A DNA stretch of 18,322 nt from assembly GCA_964450715.1 (NCBI GenBank), contig CAYVFC010000154.1:1-18322 (forward strand), in the 5' to 3' direction. The notes under the pieces are model-generated. The model searched no databases. It had not been told where the DNA came from and saw only the letters and a list, made by a program, of their open reading frames with translations. Position numbers and translations under genes: made by a program. Source of the DNA: CAYVFC01 sp964450715. GTDB taxonomy: Bacteria > Myxococcota_A > Polyangia > Polyangiales > JAFGIB01. Shown here piece after piece: positions 14,645-18,322 of this stretch. Every line of letters begins with the position of its first letter. Position 1 is the first letter of the stretch.

Positions 14645-14953
14645 CTAGTGCTTCAGGTTGGTTGCGTCGTCCGCGTGCACGGACTTGTACATCCGAAAAA
14701 AGCTCACCACGATCGCCAGCCCCACGGCCGCCTCGGCCGCCGCCACCGCGATCACGAAGAAGGCGAACATCTGCCCGGCGTGGCTCTGGGGCATGAAGCG
14801 ATTGAAGGCGATCAGCATCAGGTTGACCGAGTTGAGCATCAGCTCGATCGACATGAGCTGGATGAGAACGTTGCGGCGTACCAGGAACCCGATCGCACCG
14901 ATACCGAATACGATCGTGGCCAGCGCCAGGTAGTGACCGAGCTGAGCCTCCAC
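14645..14953 (-). CDS. nuoK: NADH-quinone oxidoreductase subunit K
   Basis: This 102-residue, three-helix membrane subunit of complex I is of normal length. The key motif is VLIQLMSIELMLNSVNLMLIAF, in which the Glu of SIELMLN and the second conserved Glu in AAAEAAVGLAIVVSFFR lie in the central proton path. The start is GTG 14953, well supported by AGGAGG five bases or so upstream, just after the nuoJ stop. The stop is ten bases before nuoL. Confidence 0.96.
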   Translation of the reverse strand: MEAQLGHYLALATIVFGIGAIGFLVRRNVLIQLMSIELMLNSVNLMLIAFNRFMPQSHAGQMFAFFVIAVAAAEAAVGLAIVVSFFRMYKSVHADDATNLKH

Positions 14954-14965
14954 GGGTCCTCCTCG

Positions 14966-15562
14966 TTATTGCTCGCCGATGCCGGTCGAGCCGGTCAGCG
15001 CTTGGTCGGTTTCGTTTTCGGCCCTGCCGGCGGACTTGCCCGGGTTGCGCGCCACCATGATGGCTCCCACCACCGCCACCGTGAGCAGCACGCCCACCAG
15101 CTCGAAGGGAACCACCGCCTCGCGGAACAGCGAGCGCGACAGGGCCTGTACGCCCCCGAACTGCCCGCACTCGGCCTCGCCCGGCTCGCAGACGGCGATG
15201 CCTACCCAGTCCGGGCTCAGCCGCGCCACTACCATGGCGGTCACGGCCGTCAACAGCAGCACCGACGCGATGGAGAAGACCCGGGACGGTGTGACCAGGG
15301 GTTCCTGCTTCGATTCGGGCACCGTGCCGATGTACATGATCACGAAGACGAACAGCACCACCACCGCGCCCGCGTAGACGATCAGCTGCACGAAGGCCAG
15401 CATGTGCGCGTGCAGCGTCAAAAAGAGCCCGGCCAGGGCCGCGATGTGCGCCAGAAGCGACAGGGCCGCCCGGATGGGGCTGCTCACGGTTACCGTGACG
15501 AACGCGGAGACGAGCGCCACGATGCCGCACAGTAGATAGACGACGTTGCCCGCAAAGCTCAC
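14966..15562 (-). CDS. nuoJ: NADH-quinone oxidoreductase subunit J
   Basis: This 198-residue membrane subunit of complex I has five predicted helices. The conserved third helix reads AFVQLIVYAGAVVVLFVFVIMYIG (opening AFVQLIVYAGAVVVLFVFV), including the Tyr-Ala-Gly hinge known to form a pi-bulge in complex I structures. Between helices four and five there is a longer loop containing CEPGEAEC, two Cys six residues apart, on the side inferred to be periplasmic. The last helix is VPFELVGVLLTVAVVGAIMVA, followed by a polar tail of about 28 residues. The start is GTG 15562 with AAGGGAG six bases upstream; the gap to nuoF is 18 bases and to nuoK 12 bases. Confidence 0.94.
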   Translation of the reverse strand: MSFAGNVVYLLCGIVALVSAFVTVTVSSPIRAALSLLAHIAALAGLFLTLHAHMLAFVQLIVYAGAVVVLFVFVIMYIGTVPESKQEPLVTPSRVFSIASVLLLTAVTAMVVARLSPDWVGIAVCEPGEAECGQFGGVQALSRSLFREAVVPFELVGVLLTVAVVGAIMVARNPGKSAGRAENETDQALTGSTGIGEQ

Positions 15563-15580
15563 GTCACGCTCCCTTTCAAC

Positions 15581-16960
15581 TCAACCGGTTTGTTGTCCGA
15601 GCACCAGCTCCCGGGCCGATTCGCCCAGCGGCGAGCCCGGTACCCCGTTCTTGGCAGCCTCCAGGAACTCGGTGTGGAACTTGCATAGGATGCCGAGGAT
15701 GGGCATGCACATGCCCTCGCCAAAGGCGCAGACCGTGTTGCCCATGATGTTGTTGAGGATATCTACCAGCAGGGCGACGTCTTGCTCGCGGCCCTTGCCG
15801 TGCGCCAGGTCGTTCAGGATGCGGAGCATCCAGCCGGAGCCCTCCCGGCAGGGGGTGCACTGGCCGCACGACTCGTGCGCGTAGAAGTGCATCAGATTGC
15901 GCGCCACCTCGACCATGTTGACCGAGCTGTCCATGACGATGGCGCAGGTGGTTCCCAGCATGGTGCCCAGCGCGCGGAAAGTGTCGCAGGCCATGGGCAC
16001 GTCCAGGTGGCTCTTGCCGTGGTACGGATGCAGCGGGCTGTTCTCGTCCGGGGCGTCCACCAGGTCGTCGGGTCGCAGCACCGGGGTGGACGAGCCGCCC
16101 GGGGTGATGGCCTTTAAGGGCCTGTCCTCGTGCAGCATGCCGCCGCCCAGCTCGAAGATGAGCTCGCGTAGGGTCAATCCCACCGGTCCCTCGTACACGC
16201 CGGGCCTCTTGACGTGTCCGCTCAGGCCGTACAGCCGCACGCCGCCGTCGCCTGGCACGCGGCTGAGGTCGGCCCAGGCCTTGCCGCCCATGCGGATGAT
16301 GTCGGGCACCGAGGAGATGGTCTCCACGTTGTTGACGATGGTAGGAGCGCCGAAGGCGCCCACCTGGGCCGGGAAGGGGGGCCGCAGGCGGGTCTCGCCG
16401 CGCTTGCCCTCCAGCGAGTTGAGCAGCGCCGACTCCTCGCCGCAGATGTAAGCGCCCGCTCCGGGGTGGACGTAGATGTTGATCTCGTAGTCCACGCCAA
16501 AAGGCATCTTGCCTATGTAACCGCGCTGGCGTGCCTCCTCGATGGCGTCCTCCAAACGCCGGATGGCCTTGACCAGCTCGCACCGCACGTAGATGTAGGC
16601 GGTGTGCGCGCGGATGCCGTACAGGGTGATGATACAGCCCTCCACCAGCCGGTGCGGATCGCGCTCCATGATGGTGCGGTCCTTGATCGTGCCCGGCTCT
16701 CCCTCGTCCGCGTTCACCGCGAGGTAGTAGGGCTTGTCCGTGTCCTTGGGCAGAAAGCCCCACTTGACCCCGGCCGGGAAGCCAGCGCCGCCGCGGCCGC
16801 GGATACAGGCGGCCTTGACCTCGCCCTGGATGGCGTCCGGCTTCATGGTGGTCAGCGCCTTGCGCGCGGTGGAATAAGCGCCGGCCTTTTCGGCGGCGGC
16901 CAGGGTCCAGCTCTCGGGGATGTCGTACCGGCTCGTCAGTAGCTTGGGTAGATCGGCCAT
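15581..16960 (-). CDS. nuoF: NADH-quinone oxidoreductase subunit F (NADH/FMN/4Fe-4S)
   Basis: The 459-residue protein is the NADH-oxidising subunit of complex I on the cytoplasmic side. It has the glycine-rich FMN/NADH site RGRGGAGFPAGVKWGF (54-69), NADEGEPGTIKDR (83-95), and GAGAYICGEESALLNSLEG (167-185). The N3 4Fe-4S cluster ligands are ESCGQCTPCREG (Cys365, 368, 371) and Cys411 (NTVCAFGEG). After Cys411 two unusual further Cys occur (418 and 426), where relatives commonly read CALGDAAAWP. An insertion of about 20 residues (DLVDAPDENSPLHPYHGKSH, 299-318) precedes the LDVPMACDTFRALGTMLG segment. ATG 16960 is 18 bases after the nuoE stop. The next gene is nuoJ instead of nuoG. Confidence 0.96.
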   Translation of the reverse strand: MADLPKLLTSRYDIPESWTLAAAEKAGAYSTARKALTTMKPDAIQGEVKAACIRGRGGAGFPAGVKWGFLPKDTDKPYYLAVNADEGEPGTIKDRTIMERDPHRLVEGCIITLYGIRAHTAYIYVRCELVKAIRRLEDAIEEARQRGYIGKMPFGVDYEINIYVHPGAGAYICGEESALLNSLEGKRGETRLRPPFPAQVGAFGAPTIVNNVETISSVPDIIRMGGKAWADLSRVPGDGGVRLYGLSGHVKRPGVYEGPVGLTLRELIFELGGGMLHEDRPLKAITPGGSSTPVLRPDDLVDAPDENSPLHPYHGKSHLDVPMACDTFRALGTMLGTTCAIVMDSSVNMVEVARNLMHFYAHESCGQCTPCREGSGWMLRILNDLAHGKGREQDVALLVDILNNIMGNTVCAFGEGMCMPILGILCKFHTEFLEAAKNGVPGSPLGESARELVLGQQTG

Positions 16961-16978
16961 GTCCTAGCCCTTGTCGTT

Positions 16979-17491
16979 TCAGCCAGCGTTCTCAACAGGG
17001 GCGGCCACCTTGGTCTTGGCCGCCACCTCGTCGATGATCTTGTCCAGTCTCTCGATGGTAAGGTTCTCGTAGTAGCGGTCGTTGAGCTGGATCATGGGAG
17101 CATTGCCGCAGGCGGCCAGGCACTCCGCCCCCAAGAGGGTGAACTTGCCGTCCTTGCTCGTGCCTCCCAGCTTGCAGCCCAGCCGCTTCTCCAAGTGTTT
17201 CTGGACGAAACGCGCCCCGCGCAGCTCGCAGGAGAGCGTGCGGCAGACCCAGATGACGTTGGGAGCCACGGGCTGGGTGTGGAACATGGTGTAAAAGGTC
17301 ACCACGCCCTTCACCTGGCTGGTGGTCATGTCTAGCCTCTGCGCCACGAACTCGATCGCCTCGGGGCTGATCCATCCCAGCTGCCGCTGGCATAGGTGCA
17401 GCAGCGGAATGCAGGCCGCCCGCTTGGTCGGGTAGCGGGTTAGCAGATCTTCGACGAATTTTTCGGACTCGGGTGGAAGCGTGAAAGCCAT
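16979..17491 (-). CDS. nuoE: NADH-quinone oxidoreductase subunit E (2Fe-2S)
   Basis: This 170-residue thioredoxin-like ferredoxin subunit pairs with NuoF in the NADH dehydrogenase module of complex I. The helical N-terminal part has AACIPLLHLCQRQLGWISPEA (partly 26-45) and QVKGVVTFYTMF (59-70). The N1a 2Fe-2S ligands are Cys83 and Cys88 (CRTLSCELRGA), and Cys124 and Cys128 (ECLAACGNAPMIQ). I chose ATG 17491 (MAFTLPPES) because it fits family length. A TTG-started version from 17590 would begin inside the -10 box of the best promoter. It is the first gene of the operon. Confidence 0.95.
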   Translation of the reverse strand: MAFTLPPESEKFVEDLLTRYPTKRAACIPLLHLCQRQLGWISPEAIEFVAQRLDMTTSQVKGVVTFYTMFHTQPVAPNVIWVCRTLSCELRGARFVQKHLEKRLGCKLGGTSKDGKFTLLGAECLAACGNAPMIQLNDRYYENLTIERLDKIIDEVAAKTKVAAPVENAG

Positions 17492-17588
17492 GCCGATTGC
17501 CTGAAAAAAAGGGGTCCGGAGCGTCACGCGCGGGCCGCGGGAGCTCATGCGGAATACGGTTGCACCGCTGCGTTGCGTCAGCAGGCGC
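17492..17588 (-). other. nuoE leader
   Basis: This is the inferred 5' untranslated leader of the nuo operon, about 90 bases. It contains a run of seven T (minus strand) followed by CAGG about nine bases before the ATG, a weak ribosome site. I see no riboswitch-like fold by eye. Confidence 0.35.
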
Positions 17589-17617
17589 AAGCTAGGCGGC
17601 GTGGACGGTTATGTCAA
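17589..17617 (-). promoter_or_regulatory. Sigma-70-like promoter of the nuo operon
   Basis: On the minus strand a perfect TTGACA (17612-17617) stands 17 bases from TAGCTT (17589-17594), three of six matches to the -10 consensus. Transcription would start near 17582. The AT-rich patch TATATTAAG just upstream (17626-17634 on the plus strand) may help. The position fits the start of the first nuo gene. Confidence 0.55.
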
Positions 17618-17951
17618 GTTGTACCTATATTAAGGGGCCGCGCGTCTCGGACGGGTCTCGGCCGCCTTTTTCGCGCGGTTTGCGGAGCACGCCCACGGCG
17701 GAATTTTGCGCCCTCCAGGCCTTGGCCGCGGATGTTTCGGACATCGATTACGTTCCGGAAAGGTCATGGAATTCCCGCGTTTTGCCGGATCGTATCCGTG
17801 GAACGAACCAGGCTCTTTATCGCGGGCCGCCGAACGGGTACGCTGAGCGATACCGGGAAGACGGACGCGACGCTCCTGACGCGGTTCCGGTCGGCGAAAT
17901 GCTCGCGGCGCTTCGCGATAAAACCACCGACGAAAGCGGAGAGTATTGGCG
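17618..17951. other. Divergent intergenic region between nuoE and the zinc-ribbon gene
   Basis: I see no convincing gene here. It contains small palindromes that could be operators: TTCCGGAA (17753-17760), GGAATTCC (17768-17775), and CGGAT-CGT-ATCCG (17786-17798). A TATATT at 17626-17631 on the plus strand resembles a -10 box but lacks a -35 partner. No rho-independent terminator is visible. Confidence 0.4.
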
Positions 17952-18322
17952 ATGGCCTTTTGTCCCAATTGCGGAAAACAGCTCGAAGACGGCGCAGCGA
18001 TGTGTGCCTCTTGCGGCAACGAGGTCGCCCCTGCCGGCAAGGCTGCTCCGGCCGCTGGCGGAGCGAAGTTCAAAGGAACCATGATGATGCCGGGAGCCGC
18101 TTCCGCGGATATCCAGGCGAAGATCGCCGAGGCCAAGGCCAAGGCGGCCGCGGCCGAGAAGAAAGCGCCGGCCGGGGCCGAGCAACCCCCGGCCGCGCCG
18201 GCGGCCGCCGGCGAATCGGACCTGGGCCTTCAAGCGACCATGGTGGGCGCCTCGTTTCCCGGGGCGCTCTCGCCGGCCGGCGTGGCCGGAGCTCCTGGTC
18301 AGCCCGCCGCGCCCGCCCCGGC
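17952..18322 (+). CDS. Zinc-ribbon protein with Ala/Pro-rich linker (partial, runs off the window)
   Basis: An open frame of 123 codons begins at ATG 17952, preceded by GGAGAG at 17938-17943, and has no stop before the window ends. The first 25 residues are a double-zinc-ribbon-type knuckle: CPNCGKQLEDGAAMCASCG, with Cys4, Cys7, Cys18 and Cys21. After it comes a low-complexity Ala/Pro/Lys region with two similar short motifs, KGTMMMPG (41-48) and QATMVGAS (94-101), separated by an Ala-Lys-rich helix-like stretch (AKIAEAKAKAAAAEKK). Proteins of this layout often have a membrane or FHA-like part further on, which cannot be seen here. It is transcribed away from the nuo operon. The function is unknown. 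Confidence 0.75.
   Translation, partial: MAFCPNCGKQLEDGAAMCASCGNEVAPAGKAAPAAGGAKFKGTMMMPGAASADIQAKIAEAKAKAAAAEKKAPAGAEQPPAAPAAAGESDLGLQATMVGASFPGALSPAGVAGAPGQPAAPAP

Noticed and set aside
8646..16763. Long plus- and minus-strand frames overlapping the nuo genes (for example near 8646, 10202, 11791, 13057, 14471, 15576)
   Set aside because: All are in other frames of well-conserved nuo genes and show the Arg/His/Gly-rich composition of high-GC shadows.
17492..17590. N-terminally extended NuoE starting at TTG 17590
   Set aside because: The extension is not conserved, and its start lies in the -10 box of the likely promoter.
17768..17786. Sigma-54 promoter (TGG...TTTTGC)
   Set aside because: The distance between the GG and GC elements is about 14 bases, not the required 10.
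17611..18084. 157-residue plus-strand frame at the divergent promoter region
   Set aside because: It overlaps the zinc-ribbon gene in another frame, has no recognisable domain, and begins inside the nuo promoter.
1..18322. tRNA, rRNA, CRISPR array, IS element or phage genes
   Set aside because: Nothing matching was seen on either strand. A covariance scan would be more sensitive than reading by eye.

Overview
This is an 18.3 kb, high-GC stretch of bacterial chromosome with dense gene packing, mostly protein-coding. It shows no phage or transposon genes, tRNA, rRNA or CRISPR array. The organism is probably a Gram-negative, respiring bacterium. The reasons are a proton-pumping complex I gene set, an AraC-type arabinose-binding domain, a PduL-type phosphotransacylase, and a zinc-ribbon protein with Ala/Pro-rich low complexity of the kind common in myxobacteria-like (former deltaproteobacterial) lineages. 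The taxonomic guess is weak and rests on style rather than a marker gene.

Layout. Left block (87-2583, minus strand): an AraC-type regulator-like protein that has only the ligand-binding half, then a lone acyl-CoA carboxyltransferase subunit. A 450-base divergent intergenic region follows. Next comes a plus-strand set (3037-6649): a divergent PanB (ketopantoate hydroxymethyltransferase), a small VOC/glyoxalase-fold protein, and a 776-residue fusion of a cyclic-nucleotide-binding domain, acetate kinase and PduL phosphotransacylase. The plus-strand set ends 11 bases from a convergent minus-strand pair (6661-8530): a DRE-TIM aldolase/HMGL-like protein and an S-adenosylmethionine hydrolase that starts at TTG.

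Right block (8673-17491, minus strand): a compact complex I operon in the order nuoE-F-J-K-L-M-N. Gaps are 10-18 bases in its first part and there are 4-base ATGA overlaps at nuoL/nuoM and nuoM/nuoN. nuoA-D and nuoG-I are absent from the window. A good sigma-70-like promoter (TTGACA, 17-base spacer, TAGCTT) sits before nuoE. NuoL carries a His-rich loop and a roughly 215-residue C-terminal extension with a PKD/calcium-loop-like segment. NuoM carries an Ala-Glu tail encoded by a hexanucleotide microsatellite. A dispersed-type inverted repeat lies behind nuoN. At the right edge, divergent from nuoE, begins a zinc-ribbon protein that runs off the window.

How the genes fit together. The enzymes handle acyl-CoA and acyl-phosphate chemistry (carboxyltransferase, AckA-PduL), one-carbon or aldol chemistry (PanB, aldolase), SAM breakdown, and NADH respiration. 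The outstanding item is the sensor-AckA-PduL fusion. It would convert acetyl-CoA (or propionyl-CoA) plus phosphate and ADP to acetate, CoA and ATP in one polypeptide, under control of an N-terminal domain whose phosphate-binding cassette lacks the usual cyclic-nucleotide arginine.
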